This document shows, in pieces, positions 8,598 through 16,606 of a stretch of 35,892 nucleotides of DNA. This stretch comes from an uncultured Sulfurovum sp. Its GTDB lineage: Bacteria > Campylobacterota > Campylobacteria > Campylobacterales > Sulfurovaceae. Positions within the stretch are counted from its first letter, which is position 1. Each line of letters starts with the position of its first letter. Both the position numbers and the translations under genes were made by a program. The notes beneath the pieces are model-generated. The model did not search any database and was not told the origin of the DNA. It saw nothing but the letters and a program-made list of their open reading frames with translations. Location of the stretch: the NCBI GenBank assembly GCA_902727915.1, contig CACVAU010000030.1, positions 1 to 35,892 of the forward strand, written 5' to 3'.

Positions 8598-9349
8598 TTA
8601 AGTGCCTTTTTTGTTAGATTTAACGATATACCATAGGGAAGCATTTGTAAGAAGGTTAAGAAGCGTGTTAATGCCCAAGGAAATTTAATCTCAAACTTTT
8701 TTGAATGCATAACGCCTTCATAAATTTTTGCAGCTGCCTCTTTGGGTTCTAAAAGTTGTGGCATTTTAAAATCATTCTTAGCTGTTAAACGTGTTTTTAC
8801 AAATCCATGGTTAATGACTTGAAGTTTAATGTTAAAAGTAGCCAGTTCAGGCTCTATCGATTCACAAAAGTTTAACAAAGCTGCTTTAGGTGCTGAATAA
8901 GCCCCTCCGTAAGGTAGTCCGATATAACTCGAAATACTGGCATTAAAAACCAAATGTCCTTTACCTTGTTCTTGCAATAATGGAACAATTTCTGTTAACA
9001 AACGTATAGCACCCATATAATTAATTTGGTTCATGTTTTCAAAATTTTTTAAACACCATTCATTCATAGACATTGCTTCATAAACTCCAGCATTATAAAT
9101 ACAAATATCTAAATGAGTAGAGTGCTTCCATACTTTTTGCATGGCTTGTTTTACACTTTGGGTATTGCTCACATCCATATTCACAAAAGCTATCTTTTCT
9201 TCATATTTATTTTTTAGTTCAGAAAGTGCTGGATACTTTTCTGTCTCTCTTGCACTGATAATAACTTTATGATTATGTTTCAAATAATATTTTGCAAGTT
9301 CAAATCCAATACCCTGACTTGCCCCAATAATCCAAATATTTTTTGACAT
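8594..9349 (-). CDS. Short-chain dehydrogenase/reductase (SDR)
   Basis: A 251-residue classical SDR, NAD(P)-dependent oxidoreductase of the Rossmann fold. It has the cofactor motif GASQGIG (9-15), NAG (86-88), S138 and the catalytic YxxxK pair Y151/K155. Basic residues after the second strand (SARETEK) suggest NADP(H). The substrate is unknown; in photolyase-linked operons of other bacteria such an SDR is found beside NTF2-like and FAD genes and is thought to act on lipids. First gene of the SDR-NTF2-MFS operon, preceded by one copy of the shared six-fold promoter element (9370-9410). AAGGAT lies before the ATG. Confidence 0.9.
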   Translation of the reverse strand: MSKNIWIIGASQGIGFELAKYYLKHNHKVIISARETEKYPALSELKNKYEEKIAFVNMDVSNTQSVKQAMQKVWKHSTHLDICIYNAGVYEAMSMNEWCLKNFENMNQINYMGAIRLLTEIVPLLQEQGKGHLVFNASISSYIGLPYGGAYSAPKAALLNFCESIEPELATFNIKLQVINHGFVKTRLTAKNDFKMPQLLEPKEAAAKIYEGVMHSKKFEIKFPWALTRFLTFLQMLPYGISLNLTKKALK

Positions 9350-9369
9350 GATAAATCCTTTATGTTGGT

Positions 9370-9410
9370 AGCTTAACTCAATAGTAAGTTATTTTGTAGC
9401 TAAAAAATGT
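9370..9410 (-). promoter_or_regulatory. Shared promoter element, copy 1 (SDR-NTF2-MFS operon)
   Basis: Read on the - strand: ACATTTTTTAG then CTAC (9410 to 9396), followed by AAAA and a TAAGCT hexamer at 9375-9370. The hexamer begins exactly 24 bases after the C of CTAC, as in five other copies, and ends 20 bases before the SDR start codon. Weakest hexamer of the set with copy 3. Confidence 0.7.
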
Positions 9411-9617
9411 TGATTTATAATTATTACTTCCTCTTAAGAGAAGAGAAAATGAAACCTTTTGATACATTTATGAAATGTATTTTTAATTATAAATAGACTT
9501 TCAAGTTATAATTAACATGAAAAATATGACTATCCAAAAATAATCTTTCTGTTTTTTCAAAATGATTTTGAATATGACAAAAAGATAAATTAACAACTTT
9601 AATTTAAGGATAAAATA

Positions 9618-10604
9618 ATGGGAATAGATAGTTTATTAATACCAGCTGTAATGTTTTTTGCCCTAGGAGTTACTGCAAAACTTATAAATTCAGATCTTAA
9701 GTTTCCTGAGGGAATGACAAAAGGTATTAGTATTTATTTACTTATGGCAATTGGATTAAAAGGTGGTATGGCACTGGGTAAAGCAGATTTTCAATTAGCC
9801 ATTGAGTCCATTATTTGGGCAACGATTATTGGTTTTATTTTGCCTATTATTGGTTATGGTTTACTACGCTTTAGAAATAAAATAAACCCATTTGATGCAG
9901 CAGCGATATCGGCACACTATGGTTCTGTAAGTGCTGCAACTTTTTTAACAGCCGTAGCATTTTTAGAAATGTCTGGGGTGACATATGAAACGTATCCTAT
10001 TGTTATGATGGTTATTATGGAGTCTCCTGCTATTATTGTAGGGCTGATGATTGCAGCCTTTACGCGAAAACGTTTAGCAGCCAAAGAAGGAACAGAAAAA
10101 GTTAAAACAGAGTGGGGAACGCTGTTACATGAAGCTTTTACAAACGGTAGTGTTGTTGTTTTATTGGGTGCGCTTATTATTGGGGCTACAGCTTCTCCTG
10201 AGTCTCTTGCTAAAGTTATGCCGTTCACACAAGATATTTTTATGGGTGTGTTATGTCTTTTCTTATTGGACATGGGTATGGAAGCTGCGAAGAAACTGGA
10301 CACTCTTAAAAAAGCAGGAATTACACTGGTTGCCTTTGGTATTATTATGCCATTAATTGGGGGAACTCTTGGTATTATTATAGGTGGAACAATGCTAGGT
10401 TTCTCTGTAGGAGGAACTTTCTTATTAGCGATTTTGTCTGCTAGTGCATCCTACATTGCTGTACCTCCAGCAATGCGTTATGGTGTACCAGAGTCAAATC
10501 CATCTTATTACTTAACATTATCTTTAGGTGTTACTTTCCCATTCAATGTTGTTATTGGAATCCCACTTTTTTATCAAATGACCATTTGGTATATAGGAAG
10601 TTAA
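9618..10604 (+). CDS. sbtA: SbtA-type sodium-dependent bicarbonate transporter
   Basis: A 328-residue integral membrane protein with about ten hydrophobic segments, matching the SbtA family: early PEGMTKGISIYLLMAIGLKGG, then HYGSVSAATF, MMVIMESPAIIVG and late ASYIAVPPAMRYGVPESNPS. Known members take up bicarbonate with sodium at the inner membrane. Campylobacterota that fix carbon by the reductive TCA cycle would use bicarbonate for carboxylation; this link is inference. The next gene, 33 bases on, is a PII-like SbtB, the usual regulator. AAGGAT ribosome site 7 bases before the ATG. The 268-base upstream gap also holds promoter copy 1 for the divergent operon. Confidence 0.9.
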   Translation: MGIDSLLIPAVMFFALGVTAKLINSDLKFPEGMTKGISIYLLMAIGLKGGMALGKADFQLAIESIIWATIIGFILPIIGYGLLRFRNKINPFDAAAISAHYGSVSAATFLTAVAFLEMSGVTYETYPIVMMVIMESPAIIVGLMIAAFTRKRLAAKEGTEKVKTEWGTLLHEAFTNGSVVVLLGALIIGATASPESLAKVMPFTQDIFMGVLCLFLLDMGMEAAKKLDTLKKAGITLVAFGIIMPLIGGTLGIIIGGTMLGFSVGGTFLLAILSASASYIAVPPAMRYGVPESNPSYYLTLSLGVTFPFNVVIGIPLFYQMTIWYIGS

Positions 10605-10637
10605 GAAAGTAATTTATTACAGTAAAAGGAGTAAAAA

Positions 10638-10961
10638 ATGTCAATAGAAATGTGTACAGGAAAATCGATACAGATTATTATCAATAGTACTTTTGAAAAT
10701 AAACTGATTCAGATTCTTAAAAAAAATGGACTTACAGGTTACACGCAATTAAGTGCGCGTGGTGATGGTACTTCAGGTGTTCAAGATGGGCATTCTGAAG
10801 GGGAGTCCAATGTTATGTTTATTGTTTTAGCTTCTGATAGTGCTACGAGAAGCTTGTTAGAAGAGTTAAACAAGTATAGAAAAATGGGTTACCATATTTT
10901 TGTCTACACACATCAAGCAGAAGTTTTAAATTCTGATAAAATAGAAAACATCTGTAAATAG
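10638..10961 (+). CDS. sbtB: SbtB-like PII signalling protein
   Basis: A 107-residue PII-superfamily protein. The T-loop region GDGTSGVQDGHSEGESNV (about 43-60) and the strand MFIVLASDS fit SbtB/PII-like proteins, trimers that bind adenine nucleotides and gate the SbtA transporter. It directly follows sbtA with an AAAGGAG ribosome site, so the two are co-expressed. The C-terminus ends in ENICK with a single cysteine and lacks the two-cysteine redox tail seen in cyanobacterial SbtB, so a redox-sensing C-loop is unlikely here. Confidence 0.85.
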   Translation: MSIEMCTGKSIQIIINSTFENKLIQILKKNGLTGYTQLSARGDGTSGVQDGHSEGESNVMFIVLASDSATRSLLEELNKYRKMGYHIFVYTHQAEVLNSDKIENICK

Positions 10962-10992
10962 CTTCTTAGTATAACCTAGCTAATACTTTTGA

Positions 10993-11022
10993 CCAAATTT
11001 ATAATAACCGTTATAAATTTGG
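10993..11022 (+). terminator. Strong hairpin after sbtB, likely terminator
   Basis: A perfect 12-base stem (CCAAATTTATAA / TTATAAATTTGG) with a 6-base loop, 31 bases after the sbtB stop. The following T-run is short (CTGTTTT), so factor-independent activity is likely but not certain. It separates sbtAB from the lipocalin promoter. Confidence 0.65.
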
Positions 11023-11053
11023 CAATCTGTTTTAGAATTTATTCCTTCAACTG

Positions 11054-11094
11054 ACATTTTTAGACTACCAAAAAAATTATTTTTTCTATATTAT
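11054..11094 (+). promoter_or_regulatory. Shared promoter element, copy 2 (lipocalin)
   Basis: AACTG leads into ACATTTTTAGA then CTAC (11054-11068), CAAAAAA, and hexamer TATTAT at 11089-11094, 24 bases after the C of CTAC. The hexamer ends 31 bases before the lipocalin ATG. Confidence 0.75.
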
Positions 11095-11125
11095 TTAATG
11101 AATACAAGATATTAAAGGATAAAGC

Positions 11126-11644
11126 ATGAAAAAACTATTGACCATGTTGAGTATATTTATAACATTCATCTTTATAGGATGTACTCATAAAAACTATGAC
11201 CCTCTTCCTACAGTTGAAAAAGTTGAACTCGAAAAATATTTAGGAACTTGGCATGAAATTGCTCGTTATGAACACTTTTTTGAAAAAGGTTGTAGTAATG
11301 TTAATGCCACTTACAGCATGAGAGACGATGGTAAAATCAAAGTGTTAAACCGTTGTGACAAAGAAGGAAAGATGACTGAAGCCATTGGAAAAGCTTACCC
11401 AGTCGATGACACAAATAGCAAACTCAAAGTAAGTTTTTTTGGACCTTTTTATGGGGATTATTGGATTTTGATGTTAGATGAGGATTATAACTATGTGGTT
11501 ATTGGTGAGCCTTCACGTGAATACCTGTGGATATTATCTCGAACCCAAAAAATGGAACAAAAAACCTTAGACCTGATTTTAGAAAAGCTTCCAAAATTGG
11601 GTTATGCAACTGAACCACTTATCTGGACACCACAAACCCCATAA
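11126..11644 (+). CDS. blc: Blc-type outer-membrane lipocalin lipoprotein
   Basis: A 172-residue protein with a lipoprotein signal ending at C19 (FIFIGC) and the lipocalin signature LGTWHEIARY (39-48; W42). Conserved blocks NRCDKEGK, GKAYPVD, KVSFFGPFYGDYWI and EPSREYLWILSRT match bacterial Blc. Members bind fatty acids or lysophospholipids and are tied to envelope stress; lipocalins are often near photolyase genes. It stands alone between two copies of the shared promoter element and is driven by copy 2. Confidence 0.92.
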   Translation: MKKLLTMLSIFITFIFIGCTHKNYDPLPTVEKVELEKYLGTWHEIARYEHFFEKGCSNVNATYSMRDDGKIKVLNRCDKEGKMTEAIGKAYPVDDTNSKLKVSFFGPFYGDYWILMLDEDYNYVVIGEPSREYLWILSRTQKMEQKTLDLILEKLPKLGYATEPLIWTPQTP

Positions 11645-11657
11645 AGTTTTTAAACTG

Positions 11658-11698
11658 ATATTTTCTACCTACTAAAAATTTTTTAGAAGCTGTAAACT
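11658..11698 (+). promoter_or_regulatory. Shared promoter element, copy 3 (trpB-SRPBCC)
   Basis: AACTG then ATATTTTCTAC and CTAC (11658-11672), TAAAAA, and TAAACT at 11693-11698 in the fixed register of 24 bases. It differs from the others by ATAT for ACAT. The hexamer ends 27 bases before the trpB ATG. Confidence 0.65.
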
Positions 11699-11725
11699 AA
11701 AGCTAATTAACTATAAAGGTAAAAA

Positions 11726-12940
11726 ATGAACCCATACATTCCAAGTCCCTTCTCTTTTGACCCTGATGAATGGGGTCATTTTGGTAAATTTGGTGGGCGT
11801 TATGTTCCTGAAACACTTATGCCCATTCTCATTGAACTTGATGCTTTTTATAAAACCTTAAGATTTGACGAGACATTTTGGCATGAAGTTCATGAACTTT
11901 CAGAACATTATGTGGGTCGTCCATCACCTCTTTATCATGCTAAAAAACTCTCAGCCGAATTAAATGCGACCATTTTACTGAAACGTGAAGATCTAAACCA
12001 TACAGGAGCGCATAAGATTAACAACACCATTGTGCAAGGTCTTATGGCAAAACGTATGGGTAAAACCAAAATCATTGCTGAAACAGGTGCTGGTCAACAT
12101 GGTGTTGCTTCAGCTACGGTGGCAGCACTTATGGGTTTAGAGTGTGAAGTCTTTATGGGCGCTAAAGATGTAGAGCGTCAAAAACTTAATGTCTTTAGAA
12201 TGAAACTTTTAGGCGCAAAAGTCCATGCTGTAGAGTCTGGAAGTTCAACCTTAAAAGATGCCATGAATGATGCCATACGCCATTGGGTTACCAATGCACG
12301 TGATACCTTTTACATTATTGGTACGGCTGCTGGTCCTCACCCTTATCCTCTAATGGTACGTGACTTTCAAGCGATTATTAGTGATGAAGCTAAAAAGCAA
12401 GTGGTCGCTCAAAAGTTTGATATGCCTGACTATGTTTTGGCTTGTATTGGTGGTGGGTCGAATGCTTTAGGTATGTTTGCACACTTCATAGAAGAAGAAA
12501 AAACACAATGTATAGGTATAGAAGCAGGGGGAAAAGGTTTAGACAGTGGTGAACATGGTGCTAGTTTAGCATTGGGTAAACCAGGAGTTTTACATGGACA
12601 ACTTAGCTATTTACTCCAAAGTGATGAAGGGCAAGTAGAAGAGGCTTACTCTATCTCAGCTGGATTAGACTATCCGGGTATTGGTCCTGAACACTCTTAT
12701 CTTATGGAAGAGGGAAAAGTACGTTATGACAATGTAACGGACGATGAAGCAATGGATGCTTTTGTATGGTTAAGTCGTGCAGAAGGAATTGTCCCTGCAT
12801 TTGAGTCAGCTCATGCCATTGCTTACCTTAAAAAAATACCCAAAGAGGAACTACAAGGTAAAACGGTGGTCATCAGTCTCTCTGGACGAGGCGACAAAGA
12901 CATGATACAAGCGATGGATATTTTGAAGGATAGGCTGTAA
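11726..12940 (+). CDS. trpB: Tryptophan synthase beta subunit
   Basis: A 404-residue TrpB, normal length, catalysing indole plus L-serine to L-tryptophan with pyridoxal phosphate. The PLP lysine is K97 in HTGAHKINN; the glycine loop [24 protein letters not shown] and the final SGRGDKD are all present. No trpA or other trp gene is adjacent; instead it is followed by an SRPBCC protein 27 bases later. Being under the shared promoter element rather than in a trp operon is unusual. Paralogy cannot be judged here: the organism may have another trpB beside trpA, and this copy could serve a separate role. Confidence 0.95.
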   Translation: MNPYIPSPFSFDPDEWGHFGKFGGRYVPETLMPILIELDAFYKTLRFDETFWHEVHELSEHYVGRPSPLYHAKKLSAELNATILLKREDLNHTGAHKINNTIVQGLMAKRMGKTKIIAETGAGQHGVASATVAALMGLECEVFMGAKDVERQKLNVFRMKLLGAKVHAVESGSSTLKDAMNDAIRHWVTNARDTFYIIGTAAGPHPYPLMVRDFQAIISDEAKKQVVAQKFDMPDYVLACIGGGSNALGMFAHFIEEEKTQCIGIEAGGKGLDSGEHGASLALGKPGVLHGQLSYLLQSDEGQVEEAYSISAGLDYPGIGPEHSYLMEEGKVRYDNVTDDEAMDAFVWLSRAEGIVPAFESAHAIAYLKKIPKEELQGKTVVISLSGRGDKDMIQAMDILKDRL

Positions 12941-12967
12941 AAACATAAACGCTGAAAGGAGCTAAAG

Positions 12968-13429
12968 ATGTTTTCCAAAAAATTTACATTTAAATTTGAA
13001 ACTACCATGGAGACGAGTATTGAAAAACTATTTACTTTTCATACCGACACCAACAACTTACCCAAAATCACGCCTCCTTGGATAAAAGTTAAGATTGTTG
13101 ATTTAACACTTCCTCTTAAAGAGGGAAGTGAAATTAGCTTAGACATTAAACAGTATGGTCTAACGAATCGTTGGGTAATGCAGATAGATAAAATGCAAGC
13201 TTCTAGTATCATATGTGACCTTGCACTTAAAAGTCCTTTTAAAAGTTTTTATCATGAGCGAAAGTTTGAAAAAATGGATGAAAACCATGCTAAATTAATA
13301 GATTTGATTATAGTAGAACTTCCTTTGTACCCATTAAGTATTATTGCTGTTCCTTTTATGAAATATGATATGGATAGAATGTTTACTTATAGGCATGAGA
13401 AAATTAAAGAGATTTTAACTATTGGTTGA
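12968..13429 (+). CDS. SRPBCC-family (START-like) ligand-binding protein
   Basis: A 153-residue protein with the SRPBCC/polyketide-cyclase-like pattern: FKFETTMETSIEKLFTFHTD, the PPWIKVKI strand, a WVMQID strand, SFYHERKFEK and a C-terminal helix PFMKYDMDRMFTYRHEKIKEIL. Such proteins bind hydrophobic ligands in a helix-grip cavity. AAAGGAG lies 6 bases before the ATG, 27 bases after trpB, so the two are co-transcribed. Its 3' end overlaps the decayed abiEii remnant by 15 bases, and a damaged copy of its last third lies at 14751-14882. Confidence 0.75.
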   Translation: MFSKKFTFKFETTMETSIEKLFTFHTDTNNLPKITPPWIKVKIVDLTLPLKEGSEISLDIKQYGLTNRWVMQIDKMQASSIICDLALKSPFKSFYHERKFEKMDENHAKLIDLIIVELPLYPLSIIAVPFMKYDMDRMFTYRHEKIKEILTIG

Positions 13430-13754
13430 ATCACTCAAACCTTCAACTATTGAAAGAAAAAACTCTCTATTCCAAATGTCTAAAACCTGTACATCTGAAA
13501 TAAACGGTTCAATATCTCGTTTAGCATTTTGTATGTCTAATGATGCTATACGAGTTTTTAAAAGTTCTAAAACAAATGCTTTTTTCATAAACGCCTAAAT
13601 CAAACTCCTCATTAGGTTCTATCAAGGAAAAATTTAAATCTTCTGAAAACCTATCAAGCCCATAGAGAATACGCAGTGCCTCATAAGTTTTATCAGCCGT
13701 TGACAAATCATACTTCTCTAACATTTTCCCTATAGCAGGGTGTAATTCAGACAT
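13415..13754 (-). pseudogene. abiEii: abiEii toxin remnant (deleted and frameshifted)
   Basis: Pieces of an AbiEii nucleotidyltransferase toxin are readable in two frames. The first, from 13754, reads MSELHPAIGKMLEKYD...TYEAL, then jumps to RILYGLDRFSEDLNFSL; the stretch that should carry the GGTAL nucleotidyltransferase motif is missing. Near 13575-13600 the frame shifts, and the other frame continues as FVLELLKTRIASLD...DIEPFISD...LDIWNREFF, the typical AbiEii C-terminus, to a stop at 13415. Without the GS motif it cannot be an active toxin. It follows the equally broken abiEi on the same strand, the normal antitoxin-toxin order of this type IV system. Confidence 0.85.
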
Positions 13755-13789
13755 ATTTTTTCCTTTAATATTACATTAATCATATTATC

Positions 13790-13896
13790 GTAGGTGTGAC
13801 CATGTCACACAATAAATCCAAATATTTGATCAATGGGTATTCAAAATTTCCATATTATTCAAACTGAGATATGGCGTGTGACACGGTCACACCTAC
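13790..13896. repeat. REP-like inverted pair (BIME-type element)
   Basis: The left unit (13790-13810) is GTAG followed by the palindrome GTGTGAC-CAT-GTCACAC. The right unit (13876-13896) is the same on the opposite strand with loop CGT, one base different. A 65-base spacer separates them. A GTAG tetranucleotide before a short hairpin is the hallmark of REP sequences mobilised by RAYT (Y1 REP) transposases, and head-to-head pairs form BIMEs. It lies between the abiEi and abiEii remnants. No RAYT gene is in the window. Confidence 0.8.
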
Positions 13897-13906
13897 AAAT
13901 GCCTTA

Positions 13907-14469
13907 TTAATTGACATCTGTTTTTAATTTCTTTATAACGCCTCTCAAACTTTTCAAATTATGCGATTTATACTTTTTAGCAATCTCTTTAATCAACCTA
14001 ACATCCAACTCTAACAACGCCTCCCACTCTATGCGTAAATCATAAAGCAGATACTCCATCACCTTCTCTTGATTCAATCGCCCAATCCCTAGGAATAGGT
14101 CGATAAGAGAAACGCCCCAAAGGAGTCTCAAAAATCTTTTTGAGATGAAGCGTAGCCGAAGCCACCTCATAGACCCGTTCAGGAGTCAACCCCATAGTAC
14201 GAAAGGGCATAATCAAAAGAGAGATACGAGGGGGTATAGAGCCGATTGGCAACGGAAATAATATCGATAGGTTTCTCTTGGTACAGGTCAGAAAAAATAT
14301 AAAGCCCTTTTTTTAGACGAATCAGTATCTGCTGTTTTACCATATAGCTAATCTTGGCGTTTACATTTGAGACTTCATCTTTTAAGAGGTTGGCTATCTC
14401 TTCGTGGGTGAAGATGGAGGTTTTTAGGGCTTTTTTTAGTTTTAGAGGGTTCATGGGGTATTGTAGCAT
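13907..14469 (-). pseudogene. abiEi: abiEi antitoxin remnant (frameshift and internal deletion)
   Basis: From 14469 the frame reads a normal AbiEi start: winged-helix segment FTHEEIANLLKDEVSNVNAK, RLKKGLYIFSD, then IISVANRLYTPSYLSFDYAL, ending prematurely after SYYGVDS. Removing one G from the GGGG run restores GLTPERVYEVASATLHLKK...TPLGRFSYRPIP, so a single-base insertion broke it. That frame then stops after a further shift; the third frame gives EYLLYDLRIEWEALLELD...KKYKSHNLKSL, the AbiEi C-terminus, with the middle missing. The DNA-binding N-terminal domain (about 90 residues) could still be made and might still bind its operator. Confidence 0.85.
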
Positions 14470-14482
14470 ATTTGTTATTATG

Positions 14483-14512
14483 GTATTGATAATACAATTT
14501 TTTTGTATTATC
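14483..14512. promoter_or_regulatory. Inverted-repeat operator upstream of the abiEi remnant
   Basis: GATAATACAA (14488-14497) and TTGTATTATC (14503-14512) form a perfect 10-base inverted repeat around TTTTT, with an overlapping GTATT-GAT-AATAC dyad at its left. It starts about 14 bases upstream of the abiEi ATG, where AbiEi antitoxins are known to bind inverted repeats to repress their own operon. Confidence 0.6.
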
Positions 14513-14750
14513 TATATACTTTTAGCTATAAATCTAAATTTGTTAAAGTGTACTATAGTATTCTGTCGGACTTAGGATATTAAATACTCTTGACCGAACA
14601 AAAAGCACTGATGAGGTCAACAGCGAAACCTATAATGTACCCCATTGTCAAGACCACCTCTCCCCTTTATTGTTTTATTCATTAAAAAGTGGCTTTCCTT
14701 TTACTATATTTTGTTCCATCATAGCATCTAATTTAGCATTGGTTTAAAAA
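14513..14750. other. Non-coding, apparently decayed stretch
   Basis: No intact gene in about 240 bases. On the - strand a short stop-bounded fragment reads NAKLDAMMEQNIVKGKPLFNE (about 14680-14742), which looks like the tail of a lost protein. Around 14570-14665 the sequence is richer in G and C than its flanks and resembles worn mobile-element or gene debris, but I recognise no defined insertion sequence ends. It separates the abiE remnant from the broken SRPBCC copy. Confidence 0.4.
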
Positions 14751-14882
14751 AGTGGATGAAAACCATGCTAGCTTAATCGATTTAATTACCGTTTAAGCAT
14801 TATTGCTGTTCCTTTTATGAAATATGATATGGATAGAATGTTTCGGTATAGGCATGAGAAAACTAAAGAGATTTTGGGATGA
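14751..14882 (+). pseudogene. Broken second copy of the SRPBCC gene end
   Basis: The stretch matches the last third of the intact SRPBCC gene (13274-13429). Shared peptides are VDENHA..LIDLI, then SIIAVPFMKYDMDRMF.YRHEK.KEIL. The segment encoding VELPLYPL is largely deleted, which creates an in-frame TAA at 14794-14796, and no 5' part is present. The two copies differ at several bases, so the duplication is not very recent. The copies flank the abiE remnants and REP pair as a degenerate direct repeat. Confidence 0.85.
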
Positions 14883-14886
14883 ATTG

Positions 14887-14927
14887 ACATACAAACTCTA
14901 CTAAAAATCACTTCAAACCTATAGAAT
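14887..14927 (+). promoter_or_regulatory. Shared promoter element, copy 4 (FAD oxidoreductase)
   Basis: TTG then ACATACAAACT and CTAC (14887-14901), TAAAAA, and TAGAAT at 14922-14927 in the same 24-base register. The hexamer ends 23 bases before the ATG at 14951. It begins five bases after the broken SRPBCC copy stops. Confidence 0.75.
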
Positions 14928-14950
14928 AGAACAAAAAAAAGAGTCTTAAT

Positions 14951-16375
14951 ATGTTAACAAGAAAAAAAATAGCCATCGTTGGTGGTGGGGTTGCTGGTTC
15001 TAGTACAGCTTTCTATTTAGGTCAACTTGGAATGAACGTTACCCTTTTTGAAAAAGAGTCGAGCATCTCATCGGGTCCTCCTTATTGTCATTTACATGCA
15101 GGAGGGAACCTTTATCGTGAAATCTCTGATGAACAATGTGTGACTTTACTCAAACAATCCATTGAGTTTGTACGTGCTTACCCTTTTGCTATTGATTACC
15201 GACCGACGGTTATTGCGATTCCTAAAACAGATAAGTCAAACCCTGAAGCATTGCTTCCACGTTTAACACTTTTGAAGAAAGAGTATGAATCAAGTATTGA
15301 GAAAGATCCTCAGAATGAAGTACTGGGTCAAAGTAAAGAGTACTATAAGCTTTACCATAAAGAAGAGATAGAAGCGTTAAAAAATGCACCCATTCAAAAG
15401 CACCCCAAAAGCTTAGATGAGTGGATGGTACCAGCACTGCAACAACTTGACCTTTCTAAAGTTCAGTTTCCACTCATAATGGTACAAGAGTATGGCATTA
15501 ATCTTTTTCGTTTTGCATCAGGTCTTGAACTTGCCATTGACAAAATGGCGAATGTAACTTTTAAACCAAACACTACCGTAACGAATATAGAAAAAAAAGA
15601 TGCTACTTGGTCGATAGCTTATGAGAATGAACAAAAGAAAGAATCGTCTTTTGATTACCTCATTAATGCCACAGGGTATAAAACAGGTAGCATTGATGAC
15701 ATGTTAGGCATAAGCTCAGAAAAAATGGTGGAGTTTAAAGCCTCTTATGTGGGTCATTGGGAAGAGAAAGAAAATACGCTTTTCCCTGAAATCATTATTC
15801 ACGGTGAGCGTGGTACTCCTCAAGGTATGGGACAATTAACTCCTTATCCTAATGGTTATTTTCAACTTCATGGAATGACTGAAGAGATTACCCTTTATAG
15901 AGATGGTTTGGTTTCCAGTAGCAATGAATCAGCTCAGGCGAAGTTAGACAGTCATTTTATAAGTAAGCTTGACCACAAATGGGAAAAGGATGAAGTGCAA
16001 GAGAGAACTACTAAAGCCATAGCCCATTTAGCCGACTTTGTACCCAGTTTTAAAAAGGCAACAGTAGGTGCAAAGCCTCTCTTTGGTGCGCAACAAATTC
16101 CAGGAGATGACCCAACACTTCGTGTGGCTGAAGTATCGTTTCCAGCTAAAGATTATGCACGATGTGAGATTGTTAAAGTATCTTCCTCTTTGGACATGGT
16201 TGATAGTATTATTGCTAATCTAATAGGATTGGGACATATTGACGTTGCTTTACCCAAAAGAGTACATTTGAATTATCTTGATGAATCAAATATTGCAGAA
16301 CATGCACAGGCGTTGGCAAAGTTAAGAGATTACCCTGAAGTACTTGCTAATCGGAATGTGGAAAAAGCTATATAA
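14951..16375 (+). CDS. FAD-dependent oxidoreductase of the DAO type
   Basis: A 474-residue flavoprotein. The N-terminal Rossmann motif is IAIVGGGVAGSSTAFYL (G11, G13, G16) with E34 at the end of the second strand for the FAD ribose. A second FAD contact is likely at DYLINATGYKTG. It resembles D-amino-acid-oxidase-fold enzymes; the substrate cannot be told. No signal peptide, so cytosolic or peripheral. It is driven by promoter copy 4 and followed 32 bases later by a small ORF. Placement in the same putative regulon as the CrtI-like oxidoreductase at 25093 suggests related redox chemistry, which is inference. Confidence 0.8.
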   Translation: MLTRKKIAIVGGGVAGSSTAFYLGQLGMNVTLFEKESSISSGPPYCHLHAGGNLYREISDEQCVTLLKQSIEFVRAYPFAIDYRPTVIAIPKTDKSNPEALLPRLTLLKKEYESSIEKDPQNEVLGQSKEYYKLYHKEEIEALKNAPIQKHPKSLDEWMVPALQQLDLSKVQFPLIMVQEYGINLFRFASGLELAIDKMANVTFKPNTTVTNIEKKDATWSIAYENEQKKESSFDYLINATGYKTGSIDDMLGISSEKMVEFKASYVGHWEEKENTLFPEIIIHGERGTPQGMGQLTPYPNGYFQLHGMTEEITLYRDGLVSSSNESAQAKLDSHFISKLDHKWEKDEVQERTTKAIAHLADFVPSFKKATVGAKPLFGAQQIPGDDPTLRVAEVSFPAKDYARCEIVKVSSSLDMVDSIIANLIGLGHIDVALPKRVHLNYLDESNIAEHAQALAKLRDYPEVLANRNVEKAI

Positions 16376-16407
16376 ACAAAATATCAAAAATATTGTAAGG
16401 AGTATAC

Positions 16408-16593
16408 ATGAACATAGAAGAAATAAAATTTGAATTAGAATTAACAGGACTGAGTATTGGTCAAATTACAAAATTAATCAATGCCATTAAAAGGGATGGC
16501 TTTGATGCCAAACAAATGGATAGAAAATTAATATCAATGGGTTATTCACCCATTTTTACTATTTATGATGACGATGAAGATAACTCAAAGTAA
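16408..16593 (+). CDS. Small conserved-looking hypothetical protein
   Basis: A 61-residue acidic protein, not recognised: MNIEEIKFELELTG start, helical GLSIGQITKLINAIKRDGFDAKQMDRKLISMG, and an acidic tail YDDDEDNSK. A good ribosome site (TAAGGAG) 7 bases before the ATG supports translation. Probably co-transcribed with the FAD oxidoreductase upstream. No motif for a function. Confidence 0.6.
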   Translation: MNIEEIKFELELTGLSIGQITKLINAIKRDGFDAKQMDRKLISMGYSPIFTIYDDDEDNSK

Positions 16594-16606
16594 AACTTTT
16601 TAACTG

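Noticed and set aside
9534..9560. A seventh copy of the shared promoter element upstream of sbtA
   Set aside because: ACAT and CTAT-like bases occur, but spacing is 15 rather than 11 and CTAC is absent.
9917..10303. 128-codon open frame on the - strand inside sbtA
   Set aside because: Antisense shadow of a strongly conserved membrane protein; no ribosome site and low-information composition.
14570..14665. Possible insertion-sequence end between abiE remnant and SRPBCC copy
   Set aside because: No matching inverted partner, no transposase and no target duplication could be seen; kept only as a description of decayed DNA.
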